Source: Coprinellus micaceus (taxonomy: Eukaryota; Basidiomycota; Agaricomycetes; Agaricales; Psathyrellaceae). From it: 64,000 bases of DNA. Shown here piece after piece: positions 22,864 through 34,503 of this stretch (within the stretch, counting starts at the first letter, position 1; every line of letters starts with the position of its first letter). The notes below the pieces were generated by a model. It saw only the letters and a program-made list of their open reading frames with translations, did no database searches and was not told where the DNA came from. Both the position numbers and the translations under genes were made by a program. Location: contig OX596336.1 of the NCBI GenBank assembly GCA_951394405.1, forward strand, positions 4,836,001 through 4,900,000, read 5' to 3'.

Positions 22864-24157
22864 TAGGGCTTTTTTAGCGATCCAAACAAGGTCGCTCTAG
22901 TGCGGGCTCTCTACTTGTATTTATGTAAGCCACAATGTAGCTAAATCAACACAATAGGGAGGAGAATGAACCGAATGTCAGATCATGAGTCCTGACATCA
23001 GACTGAACTTGTAGATAGCGAGATAAATAGAGATGGTTTGTTTTCCTCATGGAGGAATGATGAGAAAGAAGTTAAGCAAAACTAGCCCTTGCCACTCAGG
23101 CGGAATCCTAGTTTCGCAGGTTGGGGGGTGGCTTCAGCCGCCGTCGGGTTGCCAGACCAAGAGTGAGTCGGGATCTCACGATCACGATGACATCCAGCGC
23201 TTAAGTCAGCGGGCGTTTAAACGAGTCCAATGAAGCGTTATCCTGGCTCGGTCCGATATCAACCCTAATAGGACTCACAGGCTGAAGTCTTAGCGCCACA
23301 GACGGGGGCATGGAGGAGGTATATTCTCTAACCTCCAGCCCCTGAGGACCTGGAGAGGTGTATGCGCGACAGACACTGACAAGAGCCCACAGAATGATGG
23401 GCGACGCACCATGCTCCCATAACACTCAGGCGTGACCGCGCGCTGCATTGCCAACCCCAGAGATACTCACCCACTACGCTAGCGAAACGAGTGCTCACCA
23501 GCCTACAATTAAGCGTTTCGTGCCTGTGACGTCATGGCCATAAATTCAGCACTGTTTCTGGGGGTTGACGTCATCCATCATTGATGCATGGTCTGTGCAA
23601 AAAGGGCCTTTCAAGGCAACCCCGACGCGACTCGACCCCACCTCACCGCAACGGGGCACTCGGAAAGGCAGTAAAACCTTGACTTTGAACAAGCTTAAAC
23701 ATGAAGGGGCCCATCATGACCCAGCTAATACGCATTTTGAGTAAAAAACTTCTGTTTTCTGCCAGTATCTCCGAATCTACTGAATACGAGCTGGAGCAGA
23801 AAGTGTCAAACTTTGAGTCCCGTGGATTCAAGTTTTGCCAGGGGCCTGGAGATAACCTGCTTTCGAAGTAGGTTCAAGGTTCTCACTAGCATTGTAGGTT
23901 TAATTTGACTCTCGTTGGTTTGACACGCTACGACCGATGGTTCCTGCTTCCTTCGGGGCCTCGGTCAAGCAGGCTAAACGTTAACCCTGGGTTGCAAATG
24001 CAAGCCGGCAATAAATAGACGCCGGGAAACTATATAGTCACCCAGCATTGAGGCAAGCTCAAGTTCCTCATCGGATACATCCAACACCTTCATTGGAGCT
24101 TCCAGTCTACGTCCCAATCCTCCGGAGCCCTCATTCGGTCACAGCATCATTCTGAAC
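22864..24157. other. Intergenic with paired CRE-like sites
   Basis: No gene seen. Two perfect TGACGTCA palindromes (23,527-23,534 and 23,566-23,573) lie 39 bp apart, and a TATA-like TATATA is at 24,031-24,036, about 125 bp before the F-box start codon. No inverted repeat matching the sequence upstream of 1531 was found. Confidence 0.5.
23527..23573. promoter_or_regulatory. Two TGACGTCA (CRE/ATF-type) palindromes
   Basis: Identical 8-bp palindromes are spaced 39 bp start to start in the intergenic region before the F-box gene. TGACGTCA is the consensus of CREB/ATF-type bZIP factors, which fungi have. A function here is an inference. Confidence 0.45.
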
Positions 24158-25846
24158 ATGGACGATCTCCCCCCCGAATTGGTCGTCAAAATACTTTCTC
24201 TACGAGCCGATGCAAGGCACGACGAAGCATGTAGGGATGGGGCCAAATGCATCGAACCCGCGCTTTGTCCACAGGCGCAGTCGCCCGAACCTACTCTTGT
24301 CCAAGTATCGAAGAGGGTGGGGGCGATAGCCCGGGGCAACCCCAAGCTGTTCTCCAAAATCCGCGTCAAGGTCAACCTGGGATTCAACTCAGTTCAAGAT
24401 CTGTGCACAGTACCCATCGACAACGAGGAGGAGGTTAAGGCACTCGTAGAGCTCTCGGGTTCCGAGGATATTCACCTCTCGGTTGGGTGCTCCACTGACC
24501 CACAACACTTGCAACCCCGACTTGAGGAAGCTACCGAATTCTCAGTGGGGCAGGGTCTCGCCAACGGAATAACTAGCCTTGTCATCGACCTCGACAATTT
24601 TCCACTCCTCTTTGGGGTTGGGAACACGACATTTCCAAGGCTGAAATCCATCCAACTCGAGCCTGGCTTAAACTACAATCCCTTCGACATTTACCCATCC
24701 GCTCAGATCCCCACCAGTATCACAGAATCCCTCCTCCTCTGGCGTAACCCTCTCAAACGCATCATCTGCAGCCACCCAAAGAACGTTGCGATACGTGCCC
24801 TCCTTTCTTGGGACCCCATTACGGTGCTCGATCTCAGCGGGATCGAAGTTGGGTACAAAGAACCTGACGTTGAAGCCATGATACATTGGGGGCCTTCCAT
24901 TGAGGAGCTTAGAGTCCACATCAACTCTATATCGGTGCAGTACGGCGTCCCTGACCGGTCGTTTTTTTCTACTGGAAGGCGTCTCGGGCCCATCGTACAC
25001 CACCGCCTCGAAAAACTTCTCATCGCCCACACCATCCCGCGGCCCCGCTTGTCCGGCCATCCCTCCAAGCCCATATACTCCCTCTTCAAAAATGCGAGGT
25101 TCACGGCGCTGAAGGAAGTCTGCTACATGCCCAATAGCGTGCCGCACCCCGACAGCATCGCTTGGTTGACGGAAGACATGCCCACCGTTGAGAGGCTCAG
25201 CATCAGTTCCAAGTTCTTCCCTCCCAAGACACTGCAATCAGTCATAGCGGCTATGCAGGGCCTGAAGGTGTTATACCTTTTGGGCCCCCGTTCAGGACCT
25301 CAAGAAGTGAGGATGGGCACCGTAAATGTGATGGAAAACGCCACGCTGAAAGTGCTTCGACATGTTAGCGGCCCTGCATTGGAGACTCTGGTGGTGCTGG
25401 GGGAGGCCAACTTCTCCATCAGATCCCTCTCTCGATTCGGTAAGTTACTCCCTTTTAGCAAGGTTTCTAGGAGTAACTTCGCTTTTTTAGTTCGTGCCCG
25501 CAAAACGACGCTTCGATCTATAGCCATTCATGACTGGTGTGGCCCCTCCTTGGCGCACCTCGACGAGCTGAAGGTAGCATTGAATCCCGTTCTCCTCCAA
25601 GTGGGATCGGTTTACTCATGCGCAGCAACGCGAGAAAATGGTCTTCGAAACGAGCGCTCCGACGCATCGTCGCGAGTTATGGCAGGGGTGCTTTCCCGGG
25701 AATTGAAGGCGAGAGGGGTGGGTAGGGATGCAGTGTTCTGGTGTGTCCCATGTTGCGCAGTCCACTGCGCGGAGAAGGTCGATGATATCTCGTACGCTAC
25801 CCCCCCCAGGCTAAATGCGCGTCAACGAAGATTTGCTCCGATGTAG
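24158..25846 (+). CDS. F-box protein
   Basis: ATG at 24,158 begins MDDLPPELVVKILSLRA, the start of an F-box, the Skp1-binding part of SCF ubiquitin ligases. The rest is a long leucine-periodic region with repeats such as ITSLVIDLDNFPLL, FPRLKSIQLEPG and LETLVVLGEANFSI, as in basidiomycete F-box/LRR-like proteins that recruit targets. The F-box is interrupted by a Cys-containing insertion (CRDGAKCIEPALC). A likely intron at 25,440-25,490 (GTAAGT...TTTTTTAG) is 51 nt and has no stop, so both spliced (545 aa) and unspliced (562 aa) forms stay in frame. The upstream TATATA at 24,031 fits a promoter. Substrate unknown. Confidence 0.8.
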   Translation: MDDLPPELVVKILSLRADARHDEACRDGAKCIEPALCPQAQSPEPTLVQVSKRVGAIARGNPKLFSKIRVKVNLGFNSVQDLCTVPIDNEEEVKALVELSGSEDIHLSVGCSTDPQHLQPRLEEATEFSVGQGLANGITSLVIDLDNFPLLFGVGNTTFPRLKSIQLEPGLNYNPFDIYPSAQIPTSITESLLLWRNPLKRIICSHPKNVAIRALLSWDPITVLDLSGIEVGYKEPDVEAMIHWGPSIEELRVHINSISVQYGVPDRSFFSTGRRLGPIVHHRLEKLLIAHTIPRPRLSGHPSKPIYSLFKNARFTALKEVCYMPNSVPHPDSIAWLTEDMPTVERLSISSKFFPPKTLQSVIAAMQGLKVLYLLGPRSGPQEVRMGTVNVMENATLKVLRHVSGPALETLVVLGEANFSIRSLSRFGKLLPFSKVSRSNFAFLVRARKTTLRSIAIHDWCGPSLAHLDELKVALNPVLLQVGSVYSCAATRENGLRNERSDASSRVMAGVLSRELKARGVGRDAVFWCVPCCAVHCAEKVDDISYATPPRLNARQRRFAPM

Positions 25847-27108
25847 CGGCCTCTTAAGGCTCATGGAATTGACTGCCCGCTCTGTTTTCTCCTCACTTTG
25901 CGCCTTTAAATTGTAGATCTACCGCTCCCTGTATTTCATTCACATAGGGTTCAACCGGCGTGTACCAATCCTCAAGGCTTGATCTTGCTAATTACTCGGC
26001 TGCCAGTACCGTTTTAAGGCCGTACACAGGGTACACCCATTGGCAAGATCCGAGTGGTGTACTGGAGCTTGAAGCTTGAAGGGGTAGTAAGGTTAAGCGC
26101 CCAAGAACTATATCTCCACTTATCCGACGGTTAACCCTGAAAATAATGATTTTTTGTGCGAAGCTTCCCACCGTACCTTAACTACTGCCGCCACGGCATC
26201 ACCTCTCCTCTCCCTCTCCTCGAGCCGTCGCCACTAGCATCTTCGAAGGAGGGAGCGAGATCGACATGCTCCGGATGCTCATGGGCAAAATCCTGGGAGT
26301 CAACTCTGCGACTCGCGAAGCCCAGATCTTGGCCAACGCGACGATCCCTGTGAGCACGAAGTGATGCAACCACGAGAACCCCGTCGGCACTCGCCCATAA
26401 ACGTGAATTGACCCTACTAGTCGTTACAACGGATTCCGGTTCCCCGCTGTCATGGCCACCGGCACCCACTATGGCCTGTGGTTTTCACGCCCTCGGGTAG
26501 TAGTAGGATGCAGACGACCCCGACGCGGCGTAGGGAATGTAGTGAAAGACCAAAGGTGGTCGTCGAAGGGGGACTGGTGGAGAGGCAAGGAAGGTTAATA
26601 AGTATCTCAAGTTTCTCCCTTATCTCCCCCACTTCCAACGCCAATCAACCTGGCTCTATACGCTCTCCGCCAATCCCAGTGGGCCTCAGTGGACGTGAAC
26701 CTCGGCCTCTACGCAATCACTACCCCAAACTCTGTCTAGTCGACAGAGTGCAGCTGCCCTCGCCAACCCAATCGACCTCCTTCGACTCGGGCCAGGTGAA
26801 GAGGAGTATTTGCTACCTGCCGGTCGGCCGACTCCATCCTCTCTGTCGGCTGGATAGCTCTAAACGGGCCTGTCACTTACCTCAAAACCGAAATCCTCTG
26901 GCCTGGTCTGTATGCGAGTGAGGCGGAGTGGTCAGCCCGGCCGAGGCCTGCCAGCCACCTCTGAGGTGCATAAATTGCCCCGTTTCGTCCACCAAATCTC
27001 CAGCTCTTCCCCCTTTGCCCACTCGGGAGTGTTCGTGCATCGAAGCTCCCGATATCACCCTTCGTTTCCTTTGCTTCACTACTCCCCTTTACCCCTCCTG
27101 TTGGCGGT
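25847..27108. other. Intergenic; one short possible exon fragment
   Basis: No full gene is supportable. Around 26,225-26,364 one plus frame reads FEGGSEIDMLRMLMGKILGV and on to a stop, which looks protein-like but has no recognisable family, start or neighbouring exon; it may be a remnant. Longer frames at 26,478-26,921 look random. Confidence 0.3.
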
Positions 27109-28962
27109 ATGACGTACAGGGAGTATCTTCTTGACCTTCCTGGCCGGCATGCAGCAATGCCCGTGCTATACAAGGCCACGAACCACCCGTTGGTCGAGGG
27201 AGTCGCTGGAGTTAGGAATGTCTACGTTGGGTACATGAAGACGGACCTGGATTCGATGAAGCAAGCCTACAACTTCGAACGAAGGCTGACGTGCCCCGAC
27301 GGTGGAACTTCGGAATGGAAGAAAAAGGGTAAGTCTTCTCCACCTGGACTCCGTAGTACGCAGCATATCTGACGTCTTCCCAGGGCTCCTCGAGGTTGCG
27401 GCTGGCGATTACGTTTTTTTGAGGGACCCAGAGGTTTCTCAAGATCCTTCCAACGATGTTTTGGGTGTGGTGATCACCGGGTGGTGAGTGTGCACAATGT
27501 TCTTTCGTGTTCACTGACCCATGCATGACAATTCAGCCAGCATCACGGTGGCGACGACCTTGACGCGTTCGATCGCGCAACGCAACGAATCCTTGGTCCC
27601 AAAAGACATCGTGGTCCGGACTCGACCGCCTTCGAAAACGCCAACGGTAAACGCAAGCTTGACGGACCGAGGGTCTACTCAATCGGCTCCAGCGTCCAGC
27701 AGCTCCGTAAAGTTGTTGCGCCGAATGCATCATTAAAACGAAAGCATAAGGACTCCCAGGAACTCCAGGACATGGTGAAGGAGTTGTCGGACGTAAGTCC
27801 AACCAGCGTTAACCTCACTCGACCCTTAACTGATCCTCCTCTAGTCCACCTCTCAATTGCTGCTCAACGTCCAGGCTGCCCTACCGATCGATTGCTGCTC
27901 AACGTCCAGGCTGCCCTACCGATCGATTGCTGTGAGGCACTGACTGCGGATGCCGAGTTGACTGGACAGGTCAGTGGCGGCAAGAAAGGGATCTACGGCA
28001 CTGGCAGCACCCAGATCAACATATCCTCCGCTGGTGTTTCACCCTCTGGTTAGTTTAGCTGACGAGCATGTATTCGCGACTATTTCTAAACCTTTTCTTG
28101 GCCCTTGCTGTCTAGATAAGAGTCTGGCTGCTCAGTTGGGCGAGTTTGGTCGTGCGCATTATGATGCGTTCGACAGTCCGGACCACCTCACGACCATGTT
28201 CGCCAATCCCGATATCCCCAGGGCTTATCAGCCAGGCGCCTTTCACGTTTTACAACTCGGTGTTTTCACGATTTTGGACAAGTATATTGGCATCACCTTC
28301 TCCGGACGAAGGCGTCATGTCGGAACGGCCCCCACACCCCCTCCTGGGCGCAAACCTGTGCGTTCAGCCTACCGGTTGAACTTTGTCCACTACCCTAAGG
28401 CTTCAGCAGTGGACGGTACGTCGAGGTTCACCCTGGCGTCGCTTCCTGGGACCACCGCTCGTAGAACAGAGACTCTGAACTGGTGTCATGACGGGGACCG
28501 AAGGGGAGATGCGTTGTATGTCACACCAGAGATGATTAACAAGGAGTACGATACTTTACCGTACTAGAACACACCTTTGACTCGCTAATATTATCCCTGA
28601 ACAGAAATCATGGCTTCGTGCCCCAATCCACCAGGCGTTCAACATTCGCAGGTAGTGGGCACGTCATAATGGACCGGGAATCGCATATGATGTTCATGGG
28701 GCGATCACTCCACCAGGTCAATACCTACGTCTGGAGGCAGCTTCCGCCCGAGTATGGTATACAGATCGATACAAAGAAAATCATGGAAGCCATCAGTTAT
28801 ACCGACGAACGGGGGAAACGGATTCGTTTATCTGACTGGACGTCAGCTCCCAATGTAACTCGGGTTTCAAAAGAGCGACGGAGGAATGCCGAGATCTGGG
28901 CAGCGTATCAGGAGAGGGTTCGGAGGTTCATTCCGCACATTGCTGGTCGACCCTCCCTTTGA
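27109..28962 (+). CDS. Multi-exon gene of unknown function with an exon duplication
   Basis: Exons are approximately 27,109-27,328, 27,384-27,482, 27,538-27,792, 27,846-28,050, 28,118-28,555 and 28,608-28,962, with GT-AG introns and codon phases that match (for example KK-GLLEVAAGDYVFLRDP, and TLP-NHGFVPQSTRR). Conserved-looking blocks are RAYQPGAFHVLQLGVFTILD, YIGITFSGRRRHVG, RSAYRLNFVHYP and VNTYVWRQLPPEYGIQID. It resembles an uncharacterised basidiomycete family. In the fourth exon a 35-bp segment is duplicated in tandem. This shifts the frame unless splicing uses the CAG of the second copy, which would restore it. Function unknown. Confidence 0.6.
27856..27925 (+). repeat. 35-bp perfect tandem duplication inside an exon
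   Basis: The 35-bp unit starting ATTGCTGCTCAACGTCCAGG is present twice in succession (27,856-27,890 and 27,891-27,925), followed by the start of a third (ATTGCTG). The length is not a multiple of three. Confidence 0.95.
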
Positions 28963-29578
28963 GATCAGTACTGTAGCGTGGCCTCAGGCTGTCCTATGTA
29001 GCACCCCAAGCCCTCCTTTCATTCATATAAATCTCATTCCACGTCCAGAGTTGTCCTTGGAACTGTCGTCTAAGTGCTTGTGCCGGAATTTGTCCTCTAG
29101 CTCTGGTAATGGTCCTTGCGCAATTTGGGCGGTTGGCTGGCTTGGGCATTTGAAGCTCTCAGGCTCTCCCCCTTTGCAAGTCGTCCACTCTCAATGGTCC
29201 AACAAACTCCAAGGCCAGAACTGGGGAGGCTGCCATTCGAAGCAATCATATAACTGGGACCTCACGAGGAGACTGAAGATGGTGGTGTGCATCCGAAGAA
29301 AGGGGTCCGAGTCAAGCCAGGTCCAGCCATCGACCAACCCTACCAAGTATACAAGGTCTGCCAGCCTTGCCAGATCTATCATATGTATCTGAATGATGGA
29401 GGATGACAGGGACCGGTCAGCTCTATCAGCATTGGGAACGATTATCTGAACTATCTGCCATCACGAAATTCGGTGATGTCGTCGCGATTCATTCACATTG
29501 CCCTTTTCTCCAGCCAACAGAACTTCCGCCTCGCTTCAACGGGCCTATCTCGCGCTCTCCATTCATCCTCACCGCGCG
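28963..29578. other. Intergenic
   Basis: 3' flank of the preceding gene and leader of the membrane protein. No other gene seen. Confidence 0.5.
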
Positions 29579-30331
29579 ATGGCCAGTCAAGTTGTCGCCA
29601 ACGTCGTCCCGGGGTTCAGCCTCACCAATCGGTGGCTTCTTTACACCAGCATCATGTTCACACCAGCTCAAGGGCTCTCCGGCGTAGGCAGTCACTGCCC
29701 CAGTAACATCGGGTTCCTCGCGTACAACTACTGGCAGCAATACCTGTGGTTCTCAGCAACCAAATCAAAGCAACTTCACGCTCTGTCCCTCCTCCCCGTA
29801 TTCCTCAACATGATGTACGCCATCACATACACCGGCGGTATGCAGGCCGGGAACCTACCTATGGGTATCCTACTGGGGCTGGGGACAGTCGGGCTTATCG
29901 TCATGAACACGGTCACCGCGTGGATCAGTCTGAAGACCAACTTGCCGGAAGGAGACGGGGTGTACCAGTTCTTCTTCTTCGGATGGAGGACACTTTCCAA
30001 GAGGTGGAGGGTTCTGTTCACGGTGTGGGAGGTGTCCAATACCTTGGAATGCGTTACCATGATGTTTCTGGTGATGTACACAGCCATCGCCACCCCAGCT
30101 ATGGTCGACAAAGACGAGGTGGACGATACGGACTTCAAGGTGAAGAGGGCTACAGCCATCTTTTGGGGGTCGGCGCTCATGCTCATTATCATTTGGCCAT
30201 GTATATTGTGGATGGAGTTGATTGTGAAGAGGAACAATATTGTATCGGAAACGGATATGATCTCTGTATACCTTTTCGTCGCCCAGGTGGCTACGATGCT
30301 TCTACCAAGCTTGTTTAGTCTATGTTACTAG
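29579..30331 (+). CDS. Multi-pass membrane protein of unknown function
   Basis: A single-exon frame of 250 aa; the ATG at 29,579 (MASQVVANVVPGF) is preferred over upstream in-frame codons because the protein character starts there. About six hydrophobic segments are visible, including PMGILLGLGTVGLIVM, CVTMMFLVMYTAIA and ALMLIIIWPCILWM. The short charged loop DKDEVDDTDFKVKRA separates the fourth and fifth segments. No family is recognised. It looks like a basidiomycete-specific membrane protein, and no substrate can be inferred. Confidence 0.65.
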   Translation: MASQVVANVVPGFSLTNRWLLYTSIMFTPAQGLSGVGSHCPSNIGFLAYNYWQQYLWFSATKSKQLHALSLLPVFLNMMYAITYTGGMQAGNLPMGILLGLGTVGLIVMNTVTAWISLKTNLPEGDGVYQFFFFGWRTLSKRWRVLFTVWEVSNTLECVTMMFLVMYTAIATPAMVDKDEVDDTDFKVKRATAIFWGSALMLIIIWPCILWMELIVKRNNIVSETDMISVYLFVAQVATMLLPSLFSLCY

Positions 30332-32568
30332 TCCAAGCTCCAGGAGCCGTGACTTTTTATATTGCGCGAACGGATACCTTTCCGATCGACTTATAGAGAT
30401 ACCGCATACTTACTCTCGGTCCCCTTGATAGATTTATCAAACCTAACAATTACTCTTGTGGCAGAAGTGGATTGCGATCGAGGTGCACTTCGATCCCGAT
30501 GAAGGAAGCGGCGAACCTTGCTAGGTTCACTTCAATAACCTTCCGTAAGTCTAGAGCCGAGCGTACTGGGCAATACCCAAGTACTGGACACAGAATAGGG
30601 AACGATTCAGAGGGTCGTGTGGTTGAGGAGAACGCAAATCTGGGAGAAGTATAGGGCGAGAAACGAAGGTGTGAGCCCTGGTTATTTTTCAAGACAGCGA
30701 GCACGGCTGTTGCCCAACTTATCCCGGTCACACTACGCCGACCATTCACCTACAATGAACCCCGTTTCCCTCGACAGGCGCCCTAATGAGACGACAACGC
30801 TAGCGCTCGCCAAGTCTGTATCAATATCGGAGCACAGCGCCTGTCGTTTCGACGTTGTGTGATGGCCGTAGCTAGGCCCGTACTGTGGCAAAGGAGAGGA
30901 TGGTGTGGGGAGCGTTCAACGTAAGCGCCGAACGCGAGGAACGATAGCCGGCGTTTCACGGCACCAGAAAGCTGTGGGGTACGATAGCGACGCGGGAATC
31001 CGGCCTGAATTGGTTCCTCGCGACGAAAACGATGTCGATCACCACCTTCGCTTGCAGATCGGGCAGGACGCGCGGAAGTTGGAACACGAAGCGACGCTAT
31101 AGGATGAGGAGTGGCGTATGCAATGATCGAGCCAGGGCGGCCATAGAGGCTACATACGTACCTCTGAGTGAGGGGAGAATGAAGGAAGGGAGGGTTCCAG
31201 TGGGGCGTTTTCCCAACGTCCGAGAAATTCGTTGACAAAGTATGATCAAATGGATATCCAAAATGACGAGAGGAAGTTGATGATCAACGGAATCATGGGC
31301 GCTCATTCTTGATTTCTATCAAAAGTAACCGCGTCGGCGCCGCTCTCCTTGCGCTCGCGTCCCGCTCCCATATTCGTACCTCGAGCCGCCAGAAACGTAC
31401 CGGCATAATGCAGTCGAACGAGAAACCGCCAAGTGCAATGCGTTTTCATAACACCCGACTCGAACCCCCAAAACGGAACTATCGCGCTGGAAGGGACGCT
31501 GAGAACTGGGAGGAGCGATGGGCGTGGACTTGGCGAAAATCTCCATGTGCCATGTGTACAGTCAATGGTCACAACACATGCCAACAAAATGATAAAATCC
31601 CATTTGCTCCACAACCACAGGACCATTTTGTGAGATCTCTTCGTGTAAATACTCAGTACCGTCCACCCTATCTACCACTAAGTTCTGGTGTTTGTCGCTC
31701 AAAAAGTGCGCCCACAGCACCGCAAACGCGAGTGCGGGAGCATTTCCGCTCCTGATCACTAAACATTCCACGGCCTAGTCCTGCGCTGTAGGATAGCGTT
31801 TAGCCTCAATTACAACTCTGAATAATGAATATGGGTTACTGGAGTGTCCTAGTGCTGTTTGGGTGGCTTATCTACCCATAAATGTGCTATAGCAAATGAC
31901 TGAGACCCTTCCCAGAGTCTTACCACACATCCAAGTCAACCTCTTCAGACTGGACAGGGCTACGAGCTCCTGTTGGCATTATTTGTACGACGGCACGCCC
32001 CTAGGTAAAATGAAACATGTTTGGCCCTGTATCCATAGCCCTTGCGTAGTTCTTCGGCACTGATAGCCATCCAAAGCGGCTGGTACCACCATTTCCACAG
32101 AGAAAAGTGGAAAGTCAAGGCATTTTCTTCATCAGCATTGGACCTATGGCTGGCAAACTGTACGTATACAAGTGGTATAACGTTTCTCAAGTCTGGGTGG
32201 TTACTTTCAGCCACTCACAGATGTATACAGGGAGGGGAGGGCTGTTGGAATTTTCAAAAAAGCGAAAAATCGGTCAAATCTAATAGAGATGGCCATTTTA
32301 AGCAGTTTCACTCATCTCACATCCGGTCTATCAGTATCATACATTGTAAGCATTATGTATACCTACAATTCACAAGAAATTTGGAGAGATTTCATGGCGA
32401 TGCGGCGGAGGGAGATAAGATTTGGTGCAGTTGGAACGTCGTGGGATCGTGGCACGTCATGTGACCATTGACTGTAAGTGGAGATCCGCGATTGTATTGT
32501 ACGTTATACTCTTGGTCACATTGATGTGGGTCAGTATAGACCGGTGTGAGTATCTCTGGGCAAAAATG
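30332..32568. other. Gene-poor stretch; upstream part of duplication unit 1
   Basis: No supportable gene. From about 31,260 the sequence (GATGATCAACGGAATCATGG and what follows) is related to 50.65 kb and 58.6 kb, marking the 5' portion of the duplicated unit that ends in the zinc-finger gene. Confidence 0.5.
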
Positions 32569-32574
32569 TATAAA
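32569..32574 (+). promoter_or_regulatory. TATA box of zinc-finger gene copy 1
   Basis: TATAAA 98 bp before the start codon. The surrounding core promoter is shared with copies 2 and 3 (TATAAA at 51,224 and 59,117). Confidence 0.6.
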
Positions 32575-32666
32575 GGGTCGAGTCCAAGAGCCTCAAACCG
32601 CATCACACAAATCACCTCCACCACCCTCTTCCCGACACTCTCTATCCCACCACCCCAACCCCCACC

Positions 32667-33191
32667 ATGCGATTCTCAACTCTCACCCTCCTTCTCGCGT
32701 CTTTCGCCTCCCTGTACGAGATCCCTCCTCCCCATCCATAGACGAACCACCCCGCTAACCGTCACGCTCTCTCCACAGCTCCATGGCCTCGTACAGCGAC
32801 GACACCCTCTCCGCGCGCGACTTCGACGACGTCGTCCTCGACGCCCGCGAAGTCCTCGAAGAACTCGGCTTCCACGCCCGCTCCCTCCAACAAACCGCCC
32901 TCTCCGCCCGACGCCTCGACCACCTCGAAGCACGCATGGCCGAGCTCGAGGAGGCTCTCGAGCTCGAAGCTCGCGTCGAAAAACCGTACAAGTGCCCCAA
33001 GTGTCCTAAAGCCTTCTCCAGTCTTTCTCAGCTCCAGGTGCGTTTGTACTATACATGGCTCTGCTCTGCTCGGTTGAGTGGAGAGGGGGGGAGGGGTACT
33101 GGTGCTGACCATGTACTACGTACGTTCACAGGCACACACGAAGTCCGCGCACCCACCGCCAAAGCCTTCTCCCAGGGAGCGGGGTCTCTAA
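32667..33191 (+). CDS. Predicted secreted C2H2 zinc-finger protein, copy 1
   Basis: Exons 32,667-32,713, 32,779-33,037 and 33,132-33,191 give 121 aa. Residues 1-19 (MRFSTLTLLLASFASLSMA) have signal-peptide character: one basic residue, a hydrophobic core, and a small-residue end. An acidic, probably helical region follows (DFDDVVLDAREVLEELGFHA), with heptad-like LEARMAELEEALELEA. One C2H2 finger has C88, C91, H104 and H109 (C-x2-C-x12-H-x4-H; CPKCPKAFSSLSQLQ then AHTKSAH). The tail is Pro-rich and basic (PPPKPSPRERGL). The last intron falls between the Cys half and the His half of the finger. Two paralogues lie at 51.3 and 59.2 kb. Function unknown; secretion with a zinc finger suggests an effector-like or extracellular protein, which is inference. 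Confidence 0.8.
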
Positions 33192-34503
33192 CATGGCAGG
33201 ACGCAGTGATCGGATTGCGGTGAGGGAGTTCGGGACGTACTCGATATCCTCCTTCCTCCGCAAGTCCTGATCCGTCGTAGCCCTTTCGATCCTGTACCCA
33301 TTCGCAGTCTCGACCTTGTAATTTATCCATCTCCTGAAGCCTTCAGTGCGATTTCAACACGGTTCCTACCTCTGCATCCTCGTTTAAGTGTACCTCATGC
33401 TTCGGGAGGGTGATACGAAGACTTACCCGCCCAGGGGTAAGGGAGGACCGAGGTTATCTCAGACTTTCATGCCCTTCCTCCCGATGAACATCCGCGGCTG
33501 AGCGACGTCCCCAGGATTGACCATTGAGGCCATCCTATACGCCGCTCCATCCAATACAGAGCCGTTACGCGTGAAGGAACGAGGACAACTTTCTCGTTCC
33601 CCTATTCAAGCATGTCCCGGTACGCCCCGGCCGCCGGCTCCCGCTACGATTCCAGTCCACGAGAGAAACCCCCTTCTGTGAGTCGTTCCCTCCCACCTCA
33701 TCTCGGCGTTCAGTCAACCCGGCCGAGAAATGGTGGGCCCACTCTAGGCCTACATACATCGCCGGAACACCTCCCGAAGGCGAGCAGGAGAGGAGGAACC
33801 TCAGGCGACGGACCACATCGTTAAGAATGTGTTCCCCGCCAGTGAGGAAACACACAACGCCCCGCGACCGAGATCCACATCCACACCCAGAAGCGAAGGA
33901 ACCGTCGCCCAAGACTGGCGTATACCACTGGCGGATAGGATGGAAGATGAGGAGAACCCGCGTACAAATGAGTGAAGCAGTAGGGTACCGAATCTCAATC
34001 GTGATTCGCAGTCATACACCGGAATGTACAGAACCACAATCCACACTCCCACCGACCCCTTCCTCCACGAAGCAGGATCCAGACTCTGCAAATTTCCAAA
34101 CTCCTCAGGTCTAGGGATCAGATTCCGTCCTTCCCTGGCTCACCGTCCGCCTCCGCAAGTTGAACATCCCGAAAGGAACGCCAACTCAATCGGCGTGTCG
34201 GTATCGATCCAGACGGCCAACCAACCAACCCACCAACTCCCTCCTCAGAAAAGCTGGCACAGAGCTTATGCGCGTCACCGACCTGTCAGTACTCGTCCCT
34301 TCGCCTAGGGGCCGCACACCCAAGAATTACAAGTCTACATCTCGTGGATAGACGCAGAACGGCGGGTACAAGACCGAGTGGGACCCTCTCGTATCCATGG
34401 TAGGAATCCTCCCTGATACACCGACGCGTGAGACCACGTAGTCCACCCCAGTCCAACTTCCCAAGTCGTTTCGCCTTTCAAGGTCGATTAGGATCTATTA
34501 GGT
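33192..34503. other. 3' flank of duplication unit 1; no gene
   Basis: The first ~350 bp are related to the 3' flank of copy 3 (shared GACCATTGAGG block near 33,520 and 60,140). The remainder has only incoherent open frames. Confidence 0.4.
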
